NCBI RefSeq assembly: GCF_009827295.1
Contig: NZ_WTYD01000001.1
Span: 682,001 to 746,000, forward strand
Length of the DNA: 64,000 nt
DNA from: Qipengyuania pelagi
GTDB lineage: Bacteria; Pseudomonadota; Alphaproteobacteria; Sphingomonadales; Sphingomonadaceae
Direction of reading: 5' to 3'
Within the stretch, counting starts at the first letter, position 1. Each line of letters begins with the position of its first letter. The translations under genes were made by a program, and so were the position numbers. This document shows, one piece after another, positions 24,851-33,249 of this stretch. The notes under the pieces were generated by a model that did not search any database, was not told where the DNA came from, and was given only the letters and a program-made list of their open reading frames with translations.

Positions 24851-25162
24851 TCAATCCTTGCAGTAGAGTTGATAGAGAGTGGCGAGCAGCGTCTCGACCC
24901 GCGCATCCGCGATCGAATACCAGAGCGTCTGGCTTTCGCGCCGGTAGGCGACCAGGCCTTCGTCCCGCATCCGCGCAAGGTGCTGCGAGCAGGCCGACTG
25001 GGACAATCCGACATCGTGCGCCAGATCGCCGACCGTGACCTCGCCATGTTCGACCAGCTTGCACAGCAGCATCAGCCTGCGGGCATTGCCGAGCGCCTTC
25101 AGCGTATCGGCAACCCCGCTGGCTTTCGCCTCGAAGGTTTCGAGATCCATCGGTTCGAGCAT
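24851..25162 (-). CDS. BigR/SqrR-type ArsR family persulfide-sensing repressor
   Basis: A 103-aa winged-helix repressor. TLKALGNARRLMLLCKL and VGLSQSACSQHLARMRDEGLV are the dimerisation and recognition helices. Cys34 and Cys101 sit where BigR and SqrR have the cysteine pair (Cys41/Cys107 in SqrR) that forms a disulfide or tetrasulfide with reactive sulfur and releases DNA; the spacing is 67 residues against 66. The neighbours (rhodanese, TauE, dioxygenase) are the usual BigR regulon. The probable operator fills the gap to the divergent dioxygenase gene. Confidence 0.9.
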   Translation of the reverse strand: MLEPMDLETFEAKASGVADTLKALGNARRLMLLCKLVEHGEVTVGDLAHDVGLSQSACSQHLARMRDEGLVAYRRESQTLWYSIADARVETLLATLYQLYCKD

Positions 25163-25168
25163 CGCTTC

Positions 25169-25227
25169 ACTCCATTAGCTCTTGCTTATATAGGGAGGCG
25201 ATCTATATTAGCAAGAGCTAATGGAGT
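25169..25227. promoter_or_regulatory. Large inverted repeat, probable BigR/SqrR-type operator
   Basis: Two 25-bp arms (25169-25193 and 25203-25227) pair with a single mismatch around a 9-nt spacer. The outer 18 bp are perfect (ATTAGCTCTTGCT and its complement) and the inner part is TATATAG/CTATATT. It occupies most of the 71-bp gap between the divergent repressor and dioxygenase genes and must overlap both promoters. Two adjacent repressor dimers could bind. Confidence 0.75.
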
Positions 25228-25233
25228 CAGATT

Positions 25234-26112
25234 ATGAGCCAACCCGTCATCGAGGCCTTCTTCGACGAACCAACCAATACGATCAGCTATCTCGTCGGCG
25301 ATCCCGCCACCCATATCGCTGCCGTGATCGACCCGGTGCTCGATTTCGATCTCGCCAGTGGCGAGGCCGATACGCGCAGTGCGGAGCGGATCCTCGCATT
25401 CGCGAAGGACAAGGGGTGGGAGATCGCGATGGTGCTGGAAACCCACGCCCATGCGGATCACCTCTCGGCCGCGCCTTTCATCAAAGCGCAGACCGGTGCC
25501 TCGATCGGGATCGGCGCCCATATCCGCGACGTGCAAAAGATTTTCCGTCCGGTCTTCGCGATGGACGATCTCGCGGTCGACGGGTCGGATTTCGATCGCC
25601 TGTTCGAAGACGGAGAACGCTTCCGCATCGGCGAGCTGGAGGTCGAGGTGATGCACGTTCCCGGCCATACGCCGGCGGATGTCGCCTATCTCGTCGCCGA
25701 TGCCGCCTTCGTCGGCGACACGCTCTTCATGCCCGATTACGGCACGGCCCGCGCCGATTTCCCTGGCGGCGACGCGCGCACGCTCTATCGTTCGATCCGG
25801 CGCCTGCTGGAATTACCCGACGAGACGCGCCTGTTCCTGTGCCACGATTACAAGGCGCCTGGACGGGACGAATATCGCTGGGAGACCACGGTCGGCGAAC
25901 AGAAGCGCTCCAGCATCCACATCCACGAAGGGATGAGCGAGGACGATTTCGTCGCCATGCGCGAGGAACGCGATGCGGGTCTGTCGGTCCCCAAGCTCCT
26001 CCTGCCATCCATTCAGGTCAACATCCGCGCCGGTCGGTTCGAGGAAGCGGAGGCCAATGGCGTCACCTATCTGCGCATCCCGGTGAAATGGAATTCCGAC
26101 AATTCGGCGTGA
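25234..26112 (+). CDS. MBL-fold persulfide dioxygenase (ETHE1/Blh-like)
   Basis: A 292-aa metallo-beta-lactamase-fold protein. THAHADHLSA (about residues 70-79) supplies the metal His/Asp set, with GHTPADVAY and FVGDTLFMPDYGTARADFPGGDA following; these are landmarks of the ETHE1/Blh group that oxidise glutathione persulfide to sulfite with one iron. The C-terminus (VPKLLLPSIQVNIRAGRFPE-like) also fits Blh proteins of BigR operons. Sulfite produced would then be handled by TauE. It is divergent from the repressor across the operator. Confidence 0.9.
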   Translation: MSQPVIEAFFDEPTNTISYLVGDPATHIAAVIDPVLDFDLASGEADTRSAERILAFAKDKGWEIAMVLETHAHADHLSAAPFIKAQTGASIGIGAHIRDVQKIFRPVFAMDDLAVDGSDFDRLFEDGERFRIGELEVEVMHVPGHTPADVAYLVADAAFVGDTLFMPDYGTARADFPGGDARTLYRSIRRLLELPDETRLFLCHDYKAPGRDEYRWETTVGEQKRSSIHIHEGMSEDDFVAMREERDAGLSVPKLLLPSIQVNIRAGRFEEAEANGVTYLRIPVKWNSDNSA

Positions 26113-26152
26113 GTGACAGAGGCGACCGACATGGTGGGTATCCTCCTCACCG

Positions 26153-27181
26153 TCACGCCGTGCGTCGCACGACCAGACGCGGAGGCATCACGATGCTCTC
26201 GGTGTCCTCCCCGGAGATGCGCCGGATCAGCAAATCGACCATTGCGAAGGCCCCGGCGCGGATATCCTGGCGGACGGTCGTGAGGGGCGGGGTGGTCTGG
26301 GCGGCGAGCGGAAGGTCGTCGAAGCCGACGATCCGCACCTGATCGGGCACGGCGATGCCGAGCGCCTTCAGCCGCGCGAGGCTGGCGATGGCGAGCGTAT
26401 CGGTCGCGGCGAAGATGGCGTCTCCGCGTTCGAAGGATCGATCGAGATTGGCGGCCACTTCGGCTTCCAGCCGATCGCTCGACAGGTGGCTTGTCAGCGG
26501 AGTGACCGTCACGCCCGATCGCCCTGCGGCATCGAGCGCACCGGCATAGCGGGCAGCGAATTCGACGGCGGAGGTGTCGCCGAGGAAATAGATATGCCGC
26601 GCGCCGCTTTCGATCAGGCGCTCGGTCGCAAGCCTGCCGCCGAGGCGATTGTCGGTGCCGACCACGCAATGGCGCTGCCCCTCGGCATGATTGCCCCAGA
26701 CCACCATCGGCAGATAGCCGTCGGCGGCGTCCTCGATGCGATCGAACTGGTCGGACTGGCCGATCACCAGCAACCCGTCGATCATGCCCGAACCGATGAA
26801 GCGATCGAGCCAGTCCTCGTCGCGCTCGGGGATGACGCGGCGCAGCATCAGGTCATATCCACGCTCGGTCAGCGCATCGGCGAGATGGCCCAGCAGCGTG
26901 ATGAAGAACGTGTCGGAAATCTGCTGCCTGCTGTCATGCCCCAGCGGGATGGCGATACCGATCACGTCGGTCTTCTGGCGGCGCAGGCTGCTCGCCATCT
27001 TGTTCGGTCGAAACCCGTGATCGCGGGCGAGGGCGACGATGCGTTCGCGCGTGGCCGTATTGACCAGGCTGTTGCCCGCCAAAGCCCGGCTGACAGTGCC
27101 CGCAGAGACCCCGGCGATCCGCGCGAGATCGCTGAGAGTGCGGACGGCGGGACGCGCCTTCGGAGTTTCCTGCTCGCTCAT
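26153..27181 (-). CDS. LacI family transcriptional regulator (sucrose locus)
   Basis: A 342-aa repressor: N-terminal LacI helix-turn-helix and hinge (TLSDLARIAGVSAGTVSRALAGNSLVNTATRERI, about residues 15-48) and a periplasmic-binding-protein-like sensor domain. It is 21 bp downstream of the MFS transporter on the same strand and probably cotranscribed, with autoregulation through the two operators at 28629-28668. The arrangement (LacI, MFS transporter, TonB receptor, sucrase) parallels the sux regulon of Xanthomonas. Confidence 0.92.
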   Translation of the reverse strand: MSEQETPKARPAVRTLSDLARIAGVSAGTVSRALAGNSLVNTATRERIVALARDHGFRPNKMASSLRRQKTDVIGIAIPLGHDSRQQISDTFFITLLGHLADALTERGYDLMLRRVIPERDEDWLDRFIGSGMIDGLLVIGQSDQFDRIEDAADGYLPMVVWGNHAEGQRHCVVGTDNRLGGRLATERLIESGARHIYFLGDTSAVEFAARYAGALDAAGRSGVTVTPLTSHLSSDRLEAEVAANLDRSFERGDAIFAATDTLAIASLARLKALGIAVPDQVRIVGFDDLPLAAQTTPPLTTVRQDIRAGAFAMVDLLIRRISGEDTESIVMPPRLVVRRTA

Positions 27182-27202
27182 TCGACCGGCGTTTACACCG
27201 GT

Positions 27203-28558
27203 CTAGGCTGGTGGAACAGGCGGTGCGGTGACAGCGTGGGGGACAGGCCGAGCGGGGCGTCCCCCGGCCTTCACGAATAAGGTCGCGACCGCGCCCAAGA
27301 GCATCAGCGCACCGCCCAGCATCAGCGCATTGCGCGGATCTCCGCCCAGCAGGGGTTCGTAGATAAACGGCATCGTCACCGTCTCGATCAGCATCGGGAT
27401 CACGATGAACATATTGAAGATCCCCATGTAGATGCCCGTCCGCGCAGGCGGGATCGCATCGGTCAGCATGACGTATGTGTTGCCCATCATGCCCGCCCAG
27501 CCGATTCCGATGCCGAGCATCAGGACGAACAATCCGGCTTTGTCGTCCATCCCCGGTATCATCAGCATGGCCGCGCCCGATGCGGCGAGACAGGCGGCAT
27601 GGACCGATCGCGCGCCCAGACGGCGGACGATGGGGATCAGGGCCATGGCGGAAATGAAAGCGACGAAATTATAGAAGGCGCCGATCTGCTGCGCAGTCAG
27701 AGTCGCTTCGCGGAATGCCGCGCTTTGCGGATCGGCGGTGTCGTAGAGCGAACGACCGACGGCGAAGGCGATATATTGCCAGTAGACGAACATGGCATAC
27801 CACTGGCACAGCATCGCGAAGGCGAGCTGGCGCATCGGCTTCGGCATTTCGCGGATGGCGATGGCTATATCCGCAAGCGCGGAAGACGCGGATAACGGGC
27901 GTTCGGCAAGCGCGGCCTGCTCGGCTTCGCTCAGCGGCAATTCGGGCACGCGCCAGATCGACCATACGATGGTGCTGATCGACAGGATCGCACCGATGAC
28001 GAAAGCGACGCGAACGATCACGGGAATGCCGTTCGCATCGAGCACGTCTTTCGCCACGAACGCCGTCAGCAGGGTGGGGGCCATGTAGCTCAGCGTCTGG
28101 GCTAGCCCGGTGAAGGCGCTTTGCGTCAGAAAGCCGACCGGCCGCTGGTCGGGCGCGAGGCGGTCGGACACGTAGGCGCGGTAAGGCTCCATCGTGATGT
28201 TGTTGCCCGCATCGAGGATCCACAAAAGCGAGGCCGCGACCCACAAAGTGGGGGAATAGGGCATGGCGAACAGGGCCAGCGAACACAGGATCGCCCCGAT
28301 CAGGAAATACGGGGTGCGCCGCCCGAGGCGGCTCGACGTGCGATCGCTGAGAGCGCCGACGATCGGCTGGACTATCAGGCCGGTCATCGGCCCGGCCAGC
28401 CAGAGCAGGGGCATGGTAGCCTCGTCCGCGCCGAGGAATCCGTAGATCGGTCCCATATTGGCCTGCTGCAGACCGAAACTGAATTGCAGCCCGAAGAAGC
28501 CGATATTCATTTCGATGATTCGCAGCAGGGAAAGCCTTGGCTTTGCCGCATTTATCAT
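27203..28558 (-). CDS. MFS sugar transporter (SLC45/GPH-like, probable sucrose importer)
   Basis: A 451-aa membrane protein with about 12 helices. The loop [19 protein letters not shown] between helices 2 and 3 is the SLC45/sucrose-symporter form of the MFS motif. The N-terminal [29 protein letters not shown] is also typical. It would import sucrose across the inner membrane after TonB-dependent uptake. ATG 28558 starts at the family boundary; the frame stays open further upstream but that would run over the operator. Divergent from the TonB receptor. Confidence 0.9.
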   Translation of the reverse strand: MINAAKPRLSLLRIIEMNIGFFGLQFSFGLQQANMGPIYGFLGADEATMPLLWLAGPMTGLIVQPIVGALSDRTSSRLGRRTPYFLIGAILCSLALFAMPYSPTLWVAASLLWILDAGNNITMEPYRAYVSDRLAPDQRPVGFLTQSAFTGLAQTLSYMAPTLLTAFVAKDVLDANGIPVIVRVAFVIGAILSISTIVWSIWRVPELPLSEAEQAALAERPLSASSALADIAIAIREMPKPMRQLAFAMLCQWYAMFVYWQYIAFAVGRSLYDTADPQSAAFREATLTAQQIGAFYNFVAFISAMALIPIVRRLGARSVHAACLAASGAAMLMIPGMDDKAGLFVLMLGIGIGWAGMMGNTYVMLTDAIPPARTGIYMGIFNMFIVIPMLIETVTMPFIYEPLLGGDPRNALMLGGALMLLGAVATLFVKAGGRPARPVPHAVTAPPVPPA

Positions 28559-28628
28559 GGCCAATCCTCTCAAATATGGCCCTCTGACCGGGGCTGTTAA
28601 GGGTATTGATGACAGGAAAAGGGGCATC

Positions 28629-28668
28629 TTGCAATCGTTTGCAATAAAACTGTTGCAAACGATTGCAA
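28629..28668. promoter_or_regulatory. Two LacI-type operators in divergent promoter region
   Basis: TTGCAATCGTTTGCAA (28629-28644) and its exact reverse complement TTGCAAACGATTGCAA (28653-28668) face each other across 8 bp. Each is also an internal dyad (TTGCAA-N4-TTGCAA) with the central CG typical of LacI-family sites. They lie between the MFS-LacI unit and the TonB receptor-sucrase-fructokinase unit, so one regulator can control both. Confidence 0.85.
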
Positions 28669-28726
28669 CTGAGGTAGGTCTAAATGCGAATCGCGCAATC
28701 GACGCGAACGCACCAGGAGAGTTGCC

Positions 28727-31186
28727 ATGAAGATCCGTCACACCCTCGCCCTGAGCGCTGCGCTTTCGGCTTTCACCACGCCCGCTTTTGCGCAGGATGC
28801 TGCGACGCAGGACGAGGTCCCGCCCGCTATCGATGCGTCTGAGATCGTCGTCACCGCGGTTGCGCGCGGGCAGAACGTGCTCGACAGCTCGGTCTCGGTC
28901 AGCTCGCTCAACAGCGAGGCGATCGTCGATCTGGCACCGCGATCCTCGGCCGAGCTGATCCGCCAGATTCCGGGCATCCGTTCGGAAAGCTCAGGCGGCG
29001 AGGGCAATGCCAATATCGCCGTGCGCGGCCTGCCGGTCGCCTCGGGCGGTGCGAAGTTCCTCCAGCTCCAGGAAGACGGGCTCCCAATCCTCGAATTCGG
29101 CGACATCACGTTCGGCAATGCCGACATCTTTCTTCGCACCGATTATTCCGTCGCACGGGTCGAAGCGGTGCGCGGCGGGTCTGCTTCGACCTTCGCGTCT
29201 AATTCGCCGGGCGGCGTCGTCAACTTCATCTCCAAGACCGGCACGCGCGAAGGCGGCTCGCTCGGCCTGACCGCCGGGCTGGACTATCGCGAATTCCGCG
29301 CCGATTTCGACTATGGCGGCAGCATCGATGCCGACACGACTTTCCATATCGGCGGTTTCAGCCATATCGGCGATGGGCCGCGCGATGTCGGCTATGACGG
29401 GGCCCGCGGCGGCCAGATCAAAGCCAACATCACGCGCAATTTCGCCAATGGCTATGTCCGCGTCTATGGCAAGTATCTGAACGATCACTCGGTCGCCTAT
29501 CTGCCGAATCCCGTGCTCGTCAGCGGGAGCGATGCCGACCCGACCTATACCAGCATCGCGAATTTCTCGATCAATTCGGATTCGCTCCATTCGCCCAATT
29601 TCAGGCCGATCACGACGCTCGATCAGGCGAATCAGGTCGAAACCTACAATATCAACGAAGGGATGCATCCCAAGGTTCTGGCCGGCGGTCTCGAAGCAGA
29701 GTTCGATATCGGTGCTTTCACCGTCACCAATCGCTTCCGCTATGCCGATATCAGCGGCGCCTTCGTGTCGCCTTTTCCGGGTAGCGTGACCGGAGCGCAG
29801 GCTGCGGCCAACGCGATCGGCGGACCCGGCTCCAGCCTCTTTTATGCGAGCGGCCCGCAGGCAGGCCAGATCGTCGCCAATCCCGCGACCCTTGGCGGCA
29901 ACGGGCTGGTGGCCAACATCGTCACCTTCAACACGCGGCTCAACAGCCTCGACAATCTCACCAACGATCTTCGTGCGACGACCGAGTTCGATTTCGGCGG
30001 CGGTTCGGCAAGCCTGACGGGCGGGTTCTATTATTCGCAGCAGGATATCGACACTGCGTGGCTGTGGACCTCGCATCTGATGAGCGTGGAGGGCAATGGT
30101 GATGCCGTGTTGCTGGACGTGCGCAACGCAGCGGGCGTCCCGCAAACCCAGAACGGCACGGTCGGTTACAGCGCCGCGTTCTTCGGCAATTGCTGCCGTC
30201 GCTCCTACGATCTCGAATACACGACCAAGGCGCCCTTTGCCGCGCTCGGCCTGGAATTCGGCGGGCTGTCGCTCGATGGCAGCGTGCGCTGGGATTTCAG
30301 CGAGGCCAAGGGCAGGACGTTCGGCGACGGCCCGGTGACGACGCGTGACATCAACGGGAACGGGACCATCAATCGGGCGGAAACGCTGGTCAGCGTGCTG
30401 CCGACCACAGGTGCCGCGCTGGTCGATTACGATACGGATTACGTGTCCTACTCGGTCGGTGCGAACTATCTTGTCACCGATTCCTTCTCGATCTTCGGAC
30501 GCTACAGCCGGGGTGGCCGGGCCAATGCGGACCGCATCCTGTTCAACGCCAACAATGTCGATCCGGCGACCGGTGCCCTGCGCAGCAGCGACGTGGCGGT
30601 CGATTTCGTCAAGCAGGCCGAAATCGGCGCCAAATACCGCTCCGGCGGCCTGTCCTTCTACGCCACCGTCTTCGATGCCCGGACCGAGGAAGAGAATTTC
30701 GAAGCGACCACCCAGACCGTCTTCAGCAGGGCCTACAAGGCGCGCGGCGTGGAGCTGGAAGGCGCTTACCGGATGGGTCCGTTCAGCCTGTCGGGCGGCG
30801 CGACCTACACCGATGCCGAGATCAGCCGCGACAATATCAGCCCGGCCAATGTCGGCAACACGCCGCGTCGCCAGGCCGACTGGATCTATCAGGCGACCGC
30901 CGCCTATGACAGCGAGCTGTTCGGCCTCGGCGTGAATGCGGTGGGCACGAGCGACAGCTACGCGCAGGACAGCAACCAGCTGGTTCTGCCGGGCTTCACG
31001 GTCATGAACGCCTTCGTGAACCTGCGTCCGACAGATGGCATCACCCTCTCGCTGAATGCCAACAATGTGTTCGACACCAAGGGTTTCACCGAAGCCGAGG
31101 AAGGGTCGATCCCCGCCAACGGGATCGTGCGGGCGCGCTCGATCAACGGGCGGACGCTGTCGGCTTCGGTCCGTTTCGACTTCTGA
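28727..31186 (+). CDS. TonB-dependent receptor, probable sucrose uptake
   Basis: An 819-aa outer-membrane receptor with a signal peptide ending in AFAQD, a TonB box-like EIVVTAVARG (about residues 42-51), a plug domain (PRSSAELIRQIPGIRSESSGGEGNANIAVRGLP) and a 22-strand barrel ending in the aromatic SASVRFDF. No extra STN signalling domain is present. AGGAGA precedes the ATG. It is divergent from the LacI-controlled transporter and followed by a GH68 sucrase and fructokinase, which points to sucrose; specificity is inferred from context. Confidence 0.92.
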   Translation: MKIRHTLALSAALSAFTTPAFAQDAATQDEVPPAIDASEIVVTAVARGQNVLDSSVSVSSLNSEAIVDLAPRSSAELIRQIPGIRSESSGGEGNANIAVRGLPVASGGAKFLQLQEDGLPILEFGDITFGNADIFLRTDYSVARVEAVRGGSASTFASNSPGGVVNFISKTGTREGGSLGLTAGLDYREFRADFDYGGSIDADTTFHIGGFSHIGDGPRDVGYDGARGGQIKANITRNFANGYVRVYGKYLNDHSVAYLPNPVLVSGSDADPTYTSIANFSINSDSLHSPNFRPITTLDQANQVETYNINEGMHPKVLAGGLEAEFDIGAFTVTNRFRYADISGAFVSPFPGSVTGAQAAANAIGGPGSSLFYASGPQAGQIVANPATLGGNGLVANIVTFNTRLNSLDNLTNDLRATTEFDFGGGSASLTGGFYYSQQDIDTAWLWTSHLMSVEGNGDAVLLDVRNAAGVPQTQNGTVGYSAAFFGNCCRRSYDLEYTTKAPFAALGLEFGGLSLDGSVRWDFSEAKGRTFGDGPVTTRDINGNGTINRAETLVSVLPTTGAALVDYDTDYVSYSVGANYLVTDSFSIFGRYSRGGRANADRILFNANNVDPATGALRSSDVAVDFVKQAEIGAKYRSGGLSFYATVFDARTEEENFEATTQTVFSRAYKARGVELEGAYRMGPFSLSGGATYTDAEISRDNISPANVGNTPRRQADWIYQATAAYDSELFGLGVNAVGTSDSYAQDSNQLVLPGFTVMNAFVNLRPTDGITLSLNANNVFDTKGFTEAEEGSIPANGIVRARSINGRTLSASVRFDF

Positions 31187-31194
31187 TGACCGAT

Positions 31195-31225
31195 CGCCCG
31201 GGCCGGGGGCTCTCCGGCCTGGGCG
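31195..31225 (+). terminator. Hairpin between TonB receptor and GH68 gene
   Basis: A 12-bp stem (31195-31206 with 31214-31225, one G-T pair) and 7-nt loop stands 9 bp after the receptor stop. With no T-tract and a same-strand gene 38 bp on, it more likely attenuates or protects the receptor mRNA than ends the operon. Confidence 0.45.
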
Positions 31226-31262
31226 GCATTCCAGCCCTTATGCGAATTTCCGGGGAAGCATT

Positions 31263-32342
31263 GTGACCACTGCATGGACCAAGGCTCATACCGCCAAGAT
31301 CGATACCGCACGCTGTCCGTCAGTACCGGATGTCGGTACCCAGCCACGCCCCATGGGCGGTGCGGATCGCTATTACTGGGACATGTGGGCGGTCCAAAAT
31401 GGCGACGGGACGATCGCCCGTCTGGGTGGGCGGGAGATGTGGATGGCGCTATCCGCGCCCGACCGGGGTGACCCGGACGCCCGCCATTTCGAGGCCGATA
31501 TCCGCTGGATCGAGCGGGGGGCGAATGGCTGGGAGGACAAGGGCCCCGTCCTCCCGCCCCATGCCGCGCCATACGAGCGGGAATGGGCCGGGTCGGCGCT
31601 GCTCGACGATGGCAGGCTGACTTTGTTCTTCACCGGCGCCGGTATTGTCGGGAAGCCGGGCGGCTATCAGCAGCGTCTGTTCGAGGCGAGCGCGCCGGTC
31701 GCTTCGGATGGCACGATCGGCGAGTGGACTCTCCCGCGCCCCTCGATCGACAGGCTGACGCCCGAATATTGCGCGGCGGACGCGCATGAAGGGGAGGCCG
31801 GAAGGATCAAGGCGTTTCGCGATCCGGCCTTCTTCCGCGATCCGATGGACGGCGCGGACTATCTGATCTTCACCGCCTCGCTCGCCGGGAGCGATTCCGA
31901 CTATAACGGTGCCGTCGGGATCGCGCGACGCGGGGATGCCGGATGGTCGCTGCTGCCGCCGCTCGTCCATGCGGACGGGGTCAACAATGAACTCGAACGC
32001 GCGCATATCGTCTTTCGGGACGGAATGTATTACGTTTTCTGGGTGACCCAGACCTCCACCTTCGCGCCCGATGTCCCCACCGGACCGACCGGGCTTTACG
32101 GGATGGCCGCGCGCTCTCTGGTAGGTCCGTGGACGCCGCTTAACGGCAGCGGGCTCGTGCTCGCCAATCCGGCGGACGACCCGCGCCGCGCCTATAGCTG
32201 GTTCGTGAGCGCGGAGGGCGTGGTGGCGAGCTTCGTCGACGACCCCGGGGGCCAAGGCTTCGTCGGAGCGCCAGCACCTCTGTTGCAGCTCGCTTTCGAC
32301 GGCGAGACCGTGAGCCTGGTCGAAGAGGTGGGGGCGCCATGA
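31263..32342 (+). CDS. Glycoside hydrolase family 68 sucrase (levansucrase/invertase type)
   Basis: A 359-aa GH68 enzyme. Asp40 in YYWDMW is the likely nucleophile, Asp187 in the FRDP motif the transition-state stabiliser, and Glu245 in ELERAH the acid/base (the usual motif is ERPH). EWAGSA, GPTGLYG and PLNGSGLVL also match Zymomonas levansucrase. No signal peptide is visible, so it should act in the cytoplasm after sucrose import, giving glucose and fructose. It is shorter than most levansucrases (about 420 aa). The start is GTG 31263, because homology begins just after it; the upstream frame overlaps the receptor gene. It overlaps the fructokinase gene by 4 bp (ATGA). Confidence 0.9.
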   Translation: MTTAWTKAHTAKIDTARCPSVPDVGTQPRPMGGADRYYWDMWAVQNGDGTIARLGGREMWMALSAPDRGDPDARHFEADIRWIERGANGWEDKGPVLPPHAAPYEREWAGSALLDDGRLTLFFTGAGIVGKPGGYQQRLFEASAPVASDGTIGEWTLPRPSIDRLTPEYCAADAHEGEAGRIKAFRDPAFFRDPMDGADYLIFTASLAGSDSDYNGAVGIARRGDAGWSLLPPLVHADGVNNELERAHIVFRDGMYYVFWVTQTSTFAPDVPTGPTGLYGMAARSLVGPWTPLNGSGLVLANPADDPRRAYSWFVSAEGVVASFVDDPGGQGFVGAPAPLLQLAFDGETVSLVEEVGAP

Positions 32343-33181
32343 TCGGCGGTATCGAAGCTGGCGGGACGAAATGCGTGCTCGCGGTCGGCGAGACGCCAGA
32401 TTCGATCGCTGCCACGCACACGATACCCACCCGCAACCCCGACGAAACCGTGGCCGAAGCGCTTGACTGGTTCTCCACGCAACCGTCCCTGACGGCGCTG
32501 GGGCTGGCGACGTTCGGCCCGGTCGGGCTCGACCGGGAGCGAGCGGATTACGGGCATATTCTGGCGACGCCCAAGCCGGGATGGAGCGGGTTCGACCTGG
32601 CAGGTGCGCTGGCCGATGGGCTGCATGTGCCGGTAACGGTGGATACCGACGTCAACGCCGCCGCGCTTGCCGAGGCGCGGGCCGATGGTTCGGTCCGGTC
32701 GCTGGCCTATATGACCGTGGGCACCGGGATCGGCGTCGGCCTCGTCATCGATGGCCGCTGCGTCCATGGCGCCGCGCATCCTGAGATGGGCCACTATTAT
32801 CCGCGCCGCCCCGTGCACGACGACGCATTCGCTGGCGTGTGCCCCTTCCACGGCGATTGTCTGGAAGGCCTGGCGAGCGGTCCCGCAATCCTCGCGCGCT
32901 GGGGAGCGACCCTGTCCGACCTGCCCGAAACGAGCGCCGCGCACGAACGCGTCGCGCATTATCTGTCGCAAGCGTGTCATACGCTGTTCGCGACGACATC
33001 GGTCGAAAAGGTGGTTCTTGGCGGCGGCGTGCTGCAAACGCCGGGCCTTCGCGAGCGGATTGCTGAGCTGGTGACGGAACTCGATGCCGGTTACCTGCCG
33101 GGTGGCAACCGACACCAGATCATCGCCCCGCGCCTGGGCCAGATGTCGGGCATCACCGGAGCCATGATCCTCGCCGCCTAG
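32339..33181 (+). CDS. ROK family fructokinase
   Basis: A 280-aa sugar kinase. GGIEAGGTKCVLAVG is the N-terminal phosphate loop, MTVGTGIGVGLV the second nucleotide loop, and HPEMGHYYPRR followed by CPFHGDCLEGLASGPA the ROK metal-binding cluster (zinc ligands His/Cys). Short ROK proteins of this type are fructokinases. Overlapping the GH68 gene, it would phosphorylate the fructose released from sucrose. Confidence 0.92.
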   Translation: MIGGIEAGGTKCVLAVGETPDSIAATHTIPTRNPDETVAEALDWFSTQPSLTALGLATFGPVGLDRERADYGHILATPKPGWSGFDLAGALADGLHVPVTVDTDVNAAALAEARADGSVRSLAYMTVGTGIGVGLVIDGRCVHGAAHPEMGHYYPRRPVHDDAFAGVCPFHGDCLEGLASGPAILARWGATLSDLPETSAAHERVAHYLSQACHTLFATTSVEKVVLGGGVLQTPGLRERIAELVTELDAGYLPGGNRHQIIAPRLGQMSGITGAMILAA

Positions 33182-33230
33182 CATCGAGGGCGGCTCCGAA
33201 TTAGGCTATTCTTCGAAGTGCGGGCTGATC

Positions 33231-33242
33231 GGCTGGGGTGGC
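33231..33242. other. 12-bp copy of tRNA-Gln 3' end (possible old attachment site)
   Basis: GGCTGGGGTGGC matches 58386-58397 exactly, which is the complement of the 3' acceptor end of tRNA-Gln(TTG). It lies in the gap between the sucrose operon and the D-glutamate block, at the opposite edge from the integrase remnant. A 12-bp match in GC-rich DNA can be chance. Confidence 0.3.
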
Positions 33243-33249
33243 GCGGTCC

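Noticed and set aside
32745..32999. Short minus-strand frame within the fructokinase gene
   Set aside because: Arg-rich shadow of the ROK kinase; no start context.
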